Assembly: GCA_910579995.1 (NCBI GenBank)
Contig: CAJTWH010000002.1
Span: 62,001-126,000, forward strand
DNA from: an uncultured Muribaculaceae bacterium
Lineage (GTDB): Bacteria; Bacteroidota; Bacteroidia; Bacteroidales; Muribaculaceae
Direction: 5' to 3'
DNA: 64,000 nt
A model generated the notes under the pieces. That model saw only the letters and a list, made by a program, of their open reading frames with translations, made no database searches and had not been told where the DNA came from. The translations under genes were made by a program, and so were the position numbers. Every line of letters starts with the position of its first letter. Within the stretch, counting starts at the first letter, position 1. Of this stretch, positions 24,557 to 33,257 are shown piece after piece.

Positions 24557-25852
24557 TTATACCGCGCTTGCGTCGAAATGCGCGTCTTTAAGTTGACGGT
24601 CGCAGAATTCGGGTGTCACCACAAACTCGGCAGGTTTATCGGTCGGGATGTCAAACATCGCATTCATCAAGATAGTCTCGACAATTGATCTCAGACCGCG
24701 GGCGCCGAGCTTATACTCGATGGCTTTGTCTACGATGAAATCAAGCGCTTCGGGCTGCCATACGAGTTTGACACCATCCATGCCGACAAGTTTGGTATAC
24801 TGGCGTGTGATGGCATTTTTGGGTTCAGTGAGAATCCGACGGAGTGCGTCCCTATCCAAAGGCAAGAGGTGGGTGAGGATAGGAAGACGGCCGATAATCT
24901 CAGGAATAAGGCCAAAGGTACGCAGATCCTGCGGAGCTACGTGGCGCATGAAATTATCGCGTTCGATACGTCGTGACTCGCCATCGGTGGAGAAGCCCAC
25001 AAAACTTGAGTTGAGTCGATGTGCGATAGCCTGCTCGATACCTTCGAATGCTCCGCCGCAGATAAACAGTATATTCTTAGTGTCTACTGCAATCATGGGC
25101 TGCTCGGGATGTTTGCGTCCGCCTTGTGGGGGAACGTTCACAACCGAACCCTCGAGCAATTTGAGCAAACCTTGCTGCACACCTTCGCCTCCGACATCAC
25201 GGGTAATCGATGGATTGTCGCCTTTTCTTGCGATTTTATCGATTTCATCGATAAAGACAATACCGCGCTCGGCTCTTTTGACATCGTAGTCGGCAACCTG
25301 CAGAAGTCGGGTAAGGAGGCTTTCGATATCCTCGCCTACATATCCGGCCTGTGTGAGCACGGTGGCGTCGACGATAGTGAAGGGTACATCAAGAATCTTG
25401 GCGATGGTGCGTGCGATAAGGGTCTTGCCCGTACCGGTCGGGCCCACCATAATGATGTTGCTCTTCTCGATTTCCACACCGTCGTCCTCGGATTTCTGAT
25501 CAAGACGTTTGTAGTGGTTGTAAACGGCTACCGACAGATACTTTTTAGCCTGATCCTGACCGATGATGTATTGGTCAAGAAAATCTTTGATTTCTGCCGG
25601 CGTCGGTATCTTTTTGTGAAGATTATCTTCTACGGGTGCGCCATGGGCCTGACGGTATTTGGCTCTTGCGCGCATTGCAGTGCTGTTGCTTTCGTCAGGA
25701 TCATCCATCATGCCGAGCATGGTGGCGGCTGTCTCCAGACAGTCTATGCATATACCTGCATTCTCTGCAGGCGACGGAAGTATTGTCGCGCCTTGCGACT
25801 CCGTGCGCCCGCAAAAACTGCAATGTAATTCGTTAGTTTTCTTTTTTGCCAT
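24557..25852 (-). CDS. clpX: ATP-dependent Clp protease ATPase subunit ClpX
   Basis: This AAA+ unfoldase delivers tagged substrates to ClpP. The 431 residues include the N-terminal zinc-binding domain with Cys11, Cys14, Cys35 and Cys38, Walker A GPTGTGKTLIA (~137-147), Walker B IVFIDEIDKIAR, sensor regions and a C-terminal small AAA domain with YKLGARGLRSIVE. An IGF-type ClpP-binding loop is probably represented near GFSTDGESRR but is not clearly canonical. It follows clpP by 51 bp in the same orientation, the usual clpP-clpX order. Identification secure. Confidence 0.97.
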   Translation of the reverse strand: MAKKKTNELHCSFCGRTESQGATILPSPAENAGICIDCLETAATMLGMMDDPDESNSTAMRARAKYRQAHGAPVEDNLHKKIPTPAEIKDFLDQYIIGQDQAKKYLSVAVYNHYKRLDQKSEDDGVEIEKSNIIMVGPTGTGKTLIARTIAKILDVPFTIVDATVLTQAGYVGEDIESLLTRLLQVADYDVKRAERGIVFIDEIDKIARKGDNPSITRDVGGEGVQQGLLKLLEGSVVNVPPQGGRKHPEQPMIAVDTKNILFICGGAFEGIEQAIAHRLNSSFVGFSTDGESRRIERDNFMRHVAPQDLRTFGLIPEIIGRLPILTHLLPLDRDALRRILTEPKNAITRQYTKLVGMDGVKLVWQPEALDFIVDKAIEYKLGARGLRSIVETILMNAMFDIPTDKPAEFVVTPEFCDRQLKDAHFDASAV

Positions 25853-25903
25853 TAATAAATTGCACTATATCAAAGTATTCGCTATTTCACAATCGGCGTT
25901 TAC

Positions 25904-26599
25904 TTATTTTTTCGCTTTGACAAGGATACGGTCAATCATACCGTAGTCGAGCGCTTCCTGCGAGGTCATCCAATAGTCGCGGTCGGAATCGCGCTCTACT
26001 TTTTCGAAAGGTTGCCCCGAATGGTCTGCGATAATATTGTAGAGCTCATCTTTGAGCTTCTTGATTTCACGGGCGGTGATTTCGATGTCGCTGGCCTGGC
26101 CCTGAGCGCCGCCCATAGGCTGGTGGATCATCACGCGCGAGTGACGGAGAGCAAAACGCTTTCCTTTTTCGCCGCTAACGAGAAGGACTGCGGCCATCGA
26201 GGCTGCCATGCCGGTGCAGAGTGTGGAAACATCAGAGGCCACATACTGCATGGTATCATAGATACCAAGGCCTGCATATACAGAACCGCCGGGGCTGTTG
26301 ATGTAGATAGAGATATCTTTGCCCGGGTCGGTGCTGTCGAGATAGAGCATCTGGGCTTGGATGACGTTTGCTGTATAATCATTGACATCCGTGCCAAGGA
26401 AAATGACACGATCCATCATCAGACGAGAGAAAACGTCCATCTGCGCTACGTTGAGCTGACGCTCTTCAATGATGGTAGGGTTGATATACGAGGCTATCGG
26501 AGAGGCGGCGCGCGATGTAAAATCGCAGTACTGGTCAAGAGCGAGGCCGTTCATGCCTAAGTGGCCTACCGCATATTTACGAAAGTCGTTGTCAGTCAT
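25904..26599 (-). CDS. clpP: ATP-dependent Clp protease proteolytic subunit ClpP
   Basis: This 231-residue serine peptidase forms the tetradecameric degradation chamber used with ClpX. The nucleophile is Ser134 in GMAASMAAVLL and the general-base histidine is His159 in RVMIHQPMGGAQG, 25 residues later as in E. coli. The N-terminal ~35 residues extend beyond the E. coli mature form and probably contain a processed propeptide. It heads the minus-strand run leading to clpX, recQ and onwards. A consensus promoter is present at 26697-26728. No tig gene lies upstream. Confidence 0.97.
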   Translation of the reverse strand: MTDNDFRKYAVGHLGMNGLALDQYCDFTSRAASPIASYINPTIIEERQLNVAQMDVFSRLMMDRVIFLGTDVNDYTANVIQAQMLYLDSTDPGKDISIYINSPGGSVYAGLGIYDTMQYVASDVSTLCTGMAASMAAVLLVSGEKGKRFALRHSRVMIHQPMGGAQGQASDIEITAREIKKLKDELYNIIADHSGQPFEKVERDSDRDYWMTSQEALDYGMIDRILVKAKK

Positions 26600-26696
26600 A
26601 TATAATGTTTATATAAGGTTCTAATTTAGTTTTGTAATGATACGATTAAGTCTGACGCACGAATATTGACGCGGACTTACCGTCTTTTTACTTCTT

Positions 26697-26728
26697 CAAA
26701 ATTAAGCAAAATTTCTGAATCATACAAA
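26697..26728 (-). promoter_or_regulatory. clpP promoter
   Basis: On the minus strand TTTG (26728-26725), a 20-base spacer and TAATTTTG (26704-26697) give a near-ideal promoter, with a leader of about 90 nt before the clpP start. Confidence 0.7.
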
Positions 26729-26768
26729 TAAATTCGGCCGACGGCTTATTTTTTTTCTGAATATAATG

Positions 26769-26776
26769 TAACTTTG
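26769..26776 (+). promoter_or_regulatory. -7 element of the ALK-repeat gene
   Basis: TAACTTTG, 20 bp before the ATG at 26797. No clear TTTG box upstream; a T-run occupies the spacer side. Confidence 0.45.
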
Positions 26777-26796
26777 CAACTCAAATCAGATTCATC

Positions 26797-27351
26797 ATGG
26801 AACAACAGACTAATCAATATAATCCAATGCAGATAATCAAGCGCCGTTTTTTTGCCATGCGCAACGGAGTGGTTGCCGACGTGCTTCGTCGCGGCGGCTC
26901 GCCTTACCGTATTATTTTCGGCTTGAATCTGCCTCAGATTGTTGAAATCGCCTCTTCTACAGAAAGTTCCCGCGACCTTGCCGAGGCACTGTGGGCTAAC
27001 GACACCACCCGCGAGAGCAGGCTTGCAGCCCCCATGATAATGCCTCGTGAGGACTTCCCGATTGAGGACGCCCGAAGGTGGGTGTCAACCATACTTGACC
27101 GCGAGACTGCCGATATCCTCTGCCATCGCCTGCTGCGTCATACTCCATACGCACGAGAGCTTGCCCGCGAATTAAGCAAGCTCGACGGAATGGCCTTGTA
27201 TACCGGAATACGCTTGGCTGCAAATCTGGTCTACACGCATACTGATGAGGCGGCGGAGATTGCCTCAGACGTGCTGTCGAAATCTCCCGATCAGCAAATC
27301 GGGCAGATAGCCCGTCAGATAATTGAAGAAAAGGAGTTCTTGAAAGCATAA
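26797..27351 (+). CDS. DNA alkylation repair-like (ALK/HEAT) protein
   Basis: This 184-residue all-helical protein resembles the small HEAT-like repeat proteins annotated as DNA alkylation repair enzymes (AlkD relatives). It has repeated helical pairs such as SRDLAEALWANDTTRESRLAAPMIMPRE and WVSTILDRETADILCHRLLRH. In AlkD the same segment (W followed by an acidic/aromatic pattern) frames the DNA-binding groove. At 184 residues it is shorter than AlkD (~235), so part of the array is absent and activity is doubtful. A bidirectional terminator follows the stop. The repeat fold is moderately sure; enzymatic function is not. Confidence 0.65.
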   Translation: MEQQTNQYNPMQIIKRRFFAMRNGVVADVLRRGGSPYRIIFGLNLPQIVEIASSTESSRDLAEALWANDTTRESRLAAPMIMPREDFPIEDARRWVSTILDRETADILCHRLLRHTPYARELARELSKLDGMALYTGIRLAANLVYTHTDEAAEIASDVLSKSPDQQIGQIARQIIEEKEFLKA

Positions 27352-27384
27352 AAAAGAGGAGTCTAGCGGACTCCTCTTTTTTTT
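27350..27384. terminator. Bidirectional intrinsic terminator
   Basis: 8-bp GC-rich stem (27356-27363 with 27369-27376), a 5-base loop, an A-run on the left and eight Ts on the right. It serves the convergent genes ending at 27351 and 27383. Confidence 0.92.
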
Positions 27385-28567
27385 AATCCCAAGTATATTT
27401 TTTCTGTTTACCGAGCCGGGAGCGGATATGCCTGCATATCCGGCGTATGGGGTATGTAATCGAAAGCCAAGGGAGTGTCAGCAAAAGCTTGCGTGACTTC
27501 ATCGCTTTCATTGCCGGGCGCCACATCACGATGTCAAGCACGAACATTGCTATGACAATGACAGCAGCGATTATTGCAGATTGCATGTTGGGGTATGCAA
27601 TATATCCTGCTGCAATCGCCGCGGCGATTGCAAAAATCTGAAGCCACCCGGTAAGACCGAATATAAAGCGTGGCCGACGGCGGATATGTCCCTCGGTAAA
27701 AATACGGCGAAGAACCCTCTCTGTGAATAGTCGGGGGTGATTGCCATGACGCAGGCGCACTATAGATTCATCACTGAGTTCGACTACAGTGTTGCCCGGG
27801 CGGGTGATCTCGCTTACAAAAATATCGTCGTCACCATAATGAAGGTTGAGCGAACGGGCGAATCCTTTGTTTTTCAGGAAAGCGTCCTTGCGGTATGCTA
27901 TGTTATATTCGGTACCTCTGAATGGATGTCGGGCAATCGCCGTGCCGATCCATCTGACGCTTTCGGCTACGTGGTCGAATGCTCTTCTTCGGGCGCCGAA
28001 AGAGTGATCTTCTTCCGCGTCGATATATGAATATCCCAAAACGATTTCAGTTTTGCCATCCCGGTCGAATGGTCTCATCATGCGTTTTAGCCACAGCGGT
28101 GATTCTATTTCAGCAGCTGTGGTGGTGAGCACTACGATATCATAGCGCGCGGCCTTGATTCCGAGAGTGAGAGCGAGTTTCTTGCGCGACAGGTTTACCA
28201 CTCCTTGAGGTGTGAATGTGAGATAAAGATTGTTGTGCGCAGCCCTAAGCATTGATACAGTGTCGCGCACCTCCACAGATTCACCTTCATTGACAACGAT
28301 AACCTCAAAGGCAGCAGGATAATCCTGATTGAGCACCATGCGCAGCATTTCCTCAAGGCTGTCGGCCTCTCCTTGCGAATATATAATCACAGAAGCCGGC
28401 AGATAGTCAGCGTCGGGTTTGTCGGGGCGTTCACGGTCGGCGCGCCGGCGATAGTTTACCACCGAGCGCACCCGAAACATATAAATGGCAGCTAAAAGCA
28501 CGACACATCCGAATGATATGCAGAGCAACCACAGCGATGTGTCGCTTATATGGGGTGAAAGATACAT
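27383..28567 (-). CDS. Membrane glycosyltransferase, family 2
   Basis: This 394-residue protein starts with a membrane helix (~10-30). It then has a GT-A domain: ASVIIYSQGEADSLEEML, LNQDYPAAFEVIVVNEG (~60-105), a DxD-equivalent region near VVLTTTAAEIESPLW, and a distal HYGDDDIFVSE segment. Two membrane helices close the protein (~300-350). This is the layout of inner-membrane GT2 enzymes that transfer sugars to lipid-linked or surface glycans. The first DxD is replaced by TTAAE, which makes catalytic competence and donor use unclear. It stands alone; the terminator at 27350 is its end. Confidence 0.87.
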   Translation of the reverse strand: MYLSPHISDTSLWLLCISFGCVVLLAAIYMFRVRSVVNYRRRADRERPDKPDADYLPASVIIYSQGEADSLEEMLRMVLNQDYPAAFEVIVVNEGESVEVRDTVSMLRAAHNNLYLTFTPQGVVNLSRKKLALTLGIKAARYDIVVLTTTAAEIESPLWLKRMMRPFDRDGKTEIVLGYSYIDAEEDHSFGARRRAFDHVAESVRWIGTAIARHPFRGTEYNIAYRKDAFLKNKGFARSLNLHYGDDDIFVSEITRPGNTVVELSDESIVRLRHGNHPRLFTERVLRRIFTEGHIRRRPRFIFGLTGWLQIFAIAAAIAAGYIAYPNMQSAIIAAVIVIAMFVLDIVMWRPAMKAMKSRKLLLTLPWLSITYPIRRICRHIRSRLGKQKKYTWD

Positions 28568-28665
28568 GTCGTAGTCTGTTAAAACGCCTGCAAAATTAAC
28601 AAAAAAATCATATATTACAATAATTTCCCTTTTAACTTTAATAATCTATATCAGAAAGCCGGATA

Positions 28666-29322
28666 TCAGAAATTGTAACCGAGCGACACGGCTATGGTGT
28701 TGCGGTGTATGCGTATCTTCTTATCTTTGTTGCCATAACTTGCGAGAGGCGTAAATGCAATTCCGGTGCTGAGACCTATATAATAGCTGCCTGCGAAAGT
28801 CATGCTGAGTTTAATGCCCCAGCCTGCGTCGACCCGTTTCCAACCGTGCTCGAAAAGATTGATTTTCCGGTTAGGTAGAGGATCGGGAGCGCTCAGATTC
28901 GGCGAGAGCTGCTGGCGTGCATACAGATTGAAATTGACATAGGGACCCGTAGCTACCGACAAAGCGAGCTGCTGAGATACAGGAAAATTGTAGCCAAAAT
29001 AAAGAGGAACACGCAAACCATAGTATTTTGCCGCTCCTTCATAATAATATTCATCATCAAATGTTATCAGATTCTTGGCTGTCATTCCGGTGTATGAGAA
29101 AAACAGACCCGGCTCGAAATAAAAATTCTTGGGCATTGCAATCTGCGCTATACCACCTAAAGAGAATCCGGCTCCGGTCTGATATATGTCGGAGCCTCCG
29201 CTTGGTATGCTTACATCCATACCAAGCCGTACTCCGTATGTAACAGGAGAAGATTCTTCCTGTGCAGGAAGATTAAGCATTGTCAGCGACATTATAGCCG
29301 CGAGTAGTAGTTTGCGTGTCAT
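28666..29322 (-). CDS. PorT-family outer-membrane beta-barrel protein
   Basis: This protein of about 218 residues has a signal peptide beginning MTRKLLLAAIMSLTMLNLPAQ. That start (29322) is preferred over an upstream in-frame ATG at 29367, which would bury the signal. The mature part shows alternating beta-strand patterns: YGVRLGMDVSIPSG, FYFEPGLFFSYTGM, YYGLRVPLYFGYNFP and a terminal aromatic strand NTIAVSLGYNF. These are typical of eight-stranded outer-membrane barrels of the Bacteroidota-specific PorT/OMP_b-brl_2 type. Function of this member is unknown. Confidence 0.87.
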   Translation of the reverse strand: MTRKLLLAAIMSLTMLNLPAQEESSPVTYGVRLGMDVSIPSGGSDIYQTGAGFSLGGIAQIAMPKNFYFEPGLFFSYTGMTAKNLITFDDEYYYEGAAKYYGLRVPLYFGYNFPVSQQLALSVATGPYVNFNLYARQQLSPNLSAPDPLPNRKINLFEHGWKRVDAGWGIKLSMTFAGSYYIGLSTGIAFTPLASYGNKDKKIRIHRNTIAVSLGYNF

Positions 29323-29400
29323 TGTGATGTTATTTTGTATAATATTATTACACTCTGACAGATTCATTTGTTCGCAGTATTTTCAGAGAGGTAAAATATT

Positions 29401-29432
29401 TTTGTAAATATGAAAAAAAGTTCATAATTTTG
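29401..29432 (+). promoter_or_regulatory. Promoter of the lplA-gcv operon
   Basis: TTTG (29401-29404), a 20-base spacer and TAATTTTG (29425-29432), 32 bp before the lplA start. No glycine-riboswitch-like tandem structure fits in this short leader. Confidence 0.7.
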
Positions 29433-29464
29433 GGCACAACTAATACCTTGAGACTGTATACTGA

Positions 29465-30460
29465 ATGAAAAACCTTTTGCTGCCCCCGATGTCTCCGCGT
29501 AGACTGGCCTTCTATCTCGCAATGGAAGAGTGGGCTGCGGCGGCACTTCCGGCCGGAGATTATTTCTTTGCATGGAGGGTTGCTCCTACTGTAATATGCG
29601 GCAGGAATCAGGATATCGAGCGGGAAGTTGATTTGAATTATTGCCGGAATAACGGTATTGATGTGGTTCGCCGTAAAAGCGGAGGAGGCACGGTATATGC
29701 CGACATGGATAATTACATGTTTTCTTACATCACACCCGGCGACGAAGTTTCTGTCACATTCTCGCGCTATACAGGCATGATAGCCTCAATGCTCTGTTCG
29801 CTTGGTATAGAGGCCAAGGCCACCGGCCGCAATGATATTGTGATTGGCGCAGGCAAGGTTGCCGGAAATGCATTCTATCATAAGCCGGGTCGCTGCATTG
29901 CGCATGGCACCATGCTCTATGATTTTGATCCGACACGCATGATGAGAGCAATCACCCCTTCACGCGCCAAGCTTGAGTCAAAGGCCGTAACATCTGCTCC
30001 AATGCGTGTTACTTGCCTGAGAACTGCCGGACTGGGACTTTCGCTTGAGGATTTCGGGGCATACGCTATAGACTATCTTTGCAAGGAGGATCCGATATTA
30101 TTGTCGGCAGCCGACATTGAGCAGATAAGTGCCCTCGAACAAGAATATTATAAGCCCGATTATTTTGCCGGTCGACGTTTTTCTGCCGAGGTAAGAAAGC
30201 CCGATATCGTGCGCAGCAAACGTATCGAAGGGGTGGGGGAGTTTGAGGTAGCTATAAATCTCAATCGCGACAACGAAATTTCCGGTCTTGGAATATGGGG
30301 CGACTTTTTTGTCAACGGCGATATTTCAACAGATATCATAGAGCCGTTGACAGGAATACGCTATGAAGCCCATGCCCTTGAATCTGCTATATGCCGGATT
30401 AATCCGGAAAGTGTAATATCATCTTTATCACGTAACAATCTATTAACACTACTGATATAA
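29465..30460 (+). CDS. lplA: Lipoate-protein ligase A
   Basis: This enzyme activates free lipoate with ATP and attaches it to a lysine of a carrier protein such as GcvH. The 331 residues include VRRKSGGGTVYADMDNYMFSYI (~75-96), which holds the RRxSGGGTVYHD nucleotide/lipoate-binding signature with Ala in place of His. The NDIVIGAGKVAGNAFYH segment (~122-138) carries the catalytic lysine. A C-terminal accessory domain is present from ~250. Its stop overlaps the gcvT start by one base and it leads the operon, so it most likely serves the GcvH encoded two genes on. Confidence 0.94.
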   Translation: MKNLLLPPMSPRRLAFYLAMEEWAAAALPAGDYFFAWRVAPTVICGRNQDIEREVDLNYCRNNGIDVVRRKSGGGTVYADMDNYMFSYITPGDEVSVTFSRYTGMIASMLCSLGIEAKATGRNDIVIGAGKVAGNAFYHKPGRCIAHGTMLYDFDPTRMMRAITPSRAKLESKAVTSAPMRVTCLRTAGLGLSLEDFGAYAIDYLCKEDPILLSAADIEQISALEQEYYKPDYFAGRRFSAEVRKPDIVRSKRIEGVGEFEVAINLNRDNEISGLGIWGDFFVNGDISTDIIEPLTGIRYEAHALESAICRINPESVISSLSRNNLLTLLI

Positions 30461-31545
30461 TGGAATCTAAACAAACTTGTCTGCATGATCGCCACACGGC
30501 TCTGGGGGCTTCAATGTCGCCCTTTGCCGGCTACGATATGCCTATAGAATATGCAGGCCTTGATAGCGAACATACAGCCGTGCGCACTCGCTGCGGCGTA
30601 TTTGATGTCTCGCACATGGGCGAGGTTGATATCAAGGGCCCAGACGCACTGCGATTTGTAAACCATATCTTTACGAATGACGCCTCGGCTCTTGCCGACG
30701 GTCAATGTGCTTACGGTATGATGACCCGCGAAGACGGAGGCACGGTTGACGACCTTCTTGTATACCGCCGCAATGCCAATGATTTCATGCTCGTGATAAA
30801 TGCGTCGAATACAGAGAAGGACATTACATGGATTCAATCGCAATGCGGTGGCTTCGACGTGGAAATCTCAGACCGCTGCGCTGATTTCGGGCAACTTGCC
30901 GTACAGGGACCTGACAGCGAAAAAGTGATGATGGATGTTCTTGGTATCGACTGCACTGCGCTTGGCTTCTATCATTTCTTCACCCTCCCGGACCTCACTA
31001 TCGTGAGCCGCACCGGTTATACCGGAGAAGACGGCTTTGAAATATATGCCGCTCCGGGCAAGATTGTGGAGATGTGGGACAAGCTCATGGCTGCCGGCGT
31101 AGCTCCCTGTGGTCTCGGTTGCCGCGATACATTGCGCTTTGAAGCCGGATTACCTCTATATGGCGATGAGCTTGAAGATAATATCACCCCTATAGAAGCC
31201 GGGCTTGGAATGTTTGTCAAGTTTGACAAACCTGAAGGCTTCATCGGATCGGAAGCATTGAAAAAGCAGAAAGTCGAAGGTCCGGCAAAGAAACTCGTCG
31301 GGCTTGAGATTGACAGCCCTGCGACAGCACGCCACGGTTTTGAGGTGCTTGATCTCGATGGTGCCGTGATAGGAACTATCACCACCGGCTATAACTCCAT
31401 CAGTGTAGGCAAGAACATAGCGATGGCCTTTGTCGACGCCCGCTATGCAGGCCTTGGCACTAAGCTGCAGGTGAAAATCCGCCGCAAACTCGCTCCGGCA
31501 ACCGTTATCAAAAAAAGATTCTATATACCTAACTATAAAAAATAA
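30460..31545 (+). CDS. gcvT: Glycine cleavage system T protein (aminomethyltransferase)
   Basis: This protein takes the aminomethyl group from lipoyl-GcvH, releasing ammonia and making 5,10-methylene-THF. The 361 residues carry typical GcvT segments: MSPFAGYDMPIEY (~19-31), RCGVFDVSHMGEVDI (~43-58), TGYTGEDGFEIY (~185-197), GLGCRDTLRFEAGLPLYGDEL (~213-234) and the IEAGLGMFVKFDK binding segment. It begins one base before the end of lplA and is followed by gcvH after 6 bp. Complete; identification secure. Confidence 0.97.
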   Translation: MESKQTCLHDRHTALGASMSPFAGYDMPIEYAGLDSEHTAVRTRCGVFDVSHMGEVDIKGPDALRFVNHIFTNDASALADGQCAYGMMTREDGGTVDDLLVYRRNANDFMLVINASNTEKDITWIQSQCGGFDVEISDRCADFGQLAVQGPDSEKVMMDVLGIDCTALGFYHFFTLPDLTIVSRTGYTGEDGFEIYAAPGKIVEMWDKLMAAGVAPCGLGCRDTLRFEAGLPLYGDELEDNITPIEAGLGMFVKFDKPEGFIGSEALKKQKVEGPAKKLVGLEIDSPATARHGFEVLDLDGAVIGTITTGYNSISVGKNIAMAFVDARYAGLGTKLQVKIRRKLAPATVIKKRFYIPNYKK

Positions 31546-31551
31546 ATTGCT

Positions 31552-31920
31552 ATGGATATCTACTATCTCAAAAGTCACGAATATATCAAGGTCGATGGAA
31601 AAGTCGGCTACATCGGAGTTTCAGAATATGCCGCACATCAGCTTGGTGCAGTAACTTACGTAGATATGCCGGAAGAGGGCGACGAGCTTGAGGCCGGCGA
31701 GGAATTCGGCGCCATCGAAAGCCGCAAGGCTGCCAGCGACCTCTTCTCGCCCGTATCGGGTCAGGTGCTGGAGGTCAACGAAGAGCTTGCCGATGATCCC
31801 AAACTCATCAACAATGCTCCGCTTGAAGCATGGATTGTAAAGGTAGACATCGCTGATGTTGTAGAGCTTGACAGCCTTATGGATCAGGAAGCCTACGACG
31901 CATATCTCGCAACTCTGTAG
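31552..31920 (+). CDS. gcvH: Glycine cleavage system H protein
   Basis: This 122-residue lipoyl carrier shuttles the aminomethyl intermediate between GcvP, GcvT and Lpd. The modified lysine is Lys59 in GAIESRKAASDLFSPVSG, and the N-terminal YYLKSHEYIKVDGKVGYIGVSEYAAHQLGAVTYVDMPEEG matches the family. It sits 6 bp after gcvT and 3 bp before gcvPA. The lipoate ligase at the head of the operon should load it. Confidence 0.97.
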   Translation: MDIYYLKSHEYIKVDGKVGYIGVSEYAAHQLGAVTYVDMPEEGDELEAGEEFGAIESRKAASDLFSPVSGQVLEVNEELADDPKLINNAPLEAWIVKVDIADVVELDSLMDQEAYDAYLATL

Positions 31921-31923
31921 CCT

Positions 31924-33255
31924 ATGCACCCATATCTGCCCCATACACCGGAGGATATCGCGGCAATGCTTGAGCGCTGCCATGCCGCTTCGCTCGACGA
32001 GCTTTACCGCGATGTTCCCGATGATCTGAGACTTAAGCGGCCTTATAATCTTCCTGCCGGAATGAGTGAGCCACAACTCGCCCGTTTCTTCAAGAAAGAA
32101 ATAGCTGCCGCAAATGAAGAGATGGTATGTTTCGCCGGTGCAGGGTGGTATCATCACTTCTGCCCGGCTGCTGTGCAGTCGTTGCTCGCCCGCAGTGAGT
32201 TCCTTACAGCCTATACACCATATCAGCCCGAGATTTCACAGGGTACGCTGCAATATATTTTCGAGTACCAGACAATAATGTGCGAGCTTACGGGCATGGA
32301 TGTGTCAAACGCTTCGATGTACGACGGCGCCACCGCCACCGCTGAGGCTGTAGTGATGGCTGTCAACGCTTCCAAGAAGCGTCGTCGCGTTCTCGTATCG
32401 GCCACCTTGGCTCCTGCAGTGGCACAAGTGATAGCCACTTATGCTTCAGGTGCCGGCATAACTCTTGAAGTCATCGCCGAGGATCGCGGACACACTTCTC
32501 GTACTGCCCTTGAGGAAATGATTGGTGCCGGTGATGTGGCAGCGGTCGTTGTCGCCTCACCCAACTATTACGGTATCGTAGAAGACTTCGAGGGCTTCGC
32601 CGAGCTTTGCCACGCCAATAAGGCTCTTTTTATCATCAACAGCCATGCCACAACCCTGAGCGTGCTTCGCTCTCCGGGTGAATGGGGCGCTGATATCGCT
32701 TGCGGCGAGGCTCAGTCGCTTGGCATGCCCATGAACTATGGTGGACCGGGGCTTGGCTATCTGTGCTGCAAGCGCGCTCTCATGCGAAAACTGCCCGGAC
32801 GAATTGTCGGAGCCACTACAGACAGTGCCGGCCGCAGATCGTTTGTTCTTACCCTGCAGGCCCGCGAACAGCATATCCGCAGGCAGAAAGCCACATCAAA
32901 TATCTGCTCGAATCAAGGTATCATGACGCTTCATGCAGCCATCTACACCTCGCTTATGGGCGCTGATGGATTACGCCGTGTGAACGCTCTCAGCGCCGAG
33001 GCGGCACATGCTTTGGCAGAGAAGATGGCAGCTACCGGTAAAGTGAGACTCAAATATCCCGACAGAGTTTTCCTCAATGAATTTGCAGTTGAGACAGTCA
33101 GCCCTCTCACAGCCGACAGTGTGATCGACGCCTTGGTTGCGAAAGGTATTCTGGCGGGTATGAAACTTACGGAGGATTCTCTATTGGTGGCTGCCACTGA
33201 AATGTGTACGCCGGAGGATATCGATCTTTATGTATCAACCTTAAGCAGCTTGTAA
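31924..33255 (+). CDS. gcvPA: Glycine dehydrogenase (decarboxylating) subunit 1
   Basis: This is the N-terminal half of P-protein in organisms with a split enzyme; it pairs with gcvPB to decarboxylate glycine. The 443 residues open with YLPHTPEDIAAMLE and contain FAGAGWYHHFCPAAVQSLLARSEFLTAYTPYQPEISQGTLQYIFEYQTIMCELTGMDVSNASMYDG-type family sequence (quoted in parts: FTAYTPYQPE, SNASMYDGATATAEA). It belongs to the PLP fold type I group but lacks the PLP lysine, which is in subunit 2, as expected. The stop is 2 bp before the gcvPB ATG. Confidence 0.96.
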   Translation: MHPYLPHTPEDIAAMLERCHAASLDELYRDVPDDLRLKRPYNLPAGMSEPQLARFFKKEIAAANEEMVCFAGAGWYHHFCPAAVQSLLARSEFLTAYTPYQPEISQGTLQYIFEYQTIMCELTGMDVSNASMYDGATATAEAVVMAVNASKKRRRVLVSATLAPAVAQVIATYASGAGITLEVIAEDRGHTSRTALEEMIGAGDVAAVVVASPNYYGIVEDFEGFAELCHANKALFIINSHATTLSVLRSPGEWGADIACGEAQSLGMPMNYGGPGLGYLCCKRALMRKLPGRIVGATTDSAGRRSFVLTLQAREQHIRRQKATSNICSNQGIMTLHAAIYTSLMGADGLRRVNALSAEAAHALAEKMAATGKVRLKYPDRVFLNEFAVETVSPLTADSVIDALVAKGILAGMKLTEDSLLVAATEMCTPEDIDLYVSTLSSL

Positions 33256-33257
33256 TC

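Noticed and set aside
25019..25828. 269-residue antisense ORF opposite clpX (also one opposite recQ at 23551-24195)
   Set aside because: Both lie wholly inside conserved genes in antisense and show no domain.
29401..29465. Glycine riboswitch before the gcv operon
   Set aside because: The leader between the promoter and lplA is only about 30 nt, too short for a tandem glycine aptamer.
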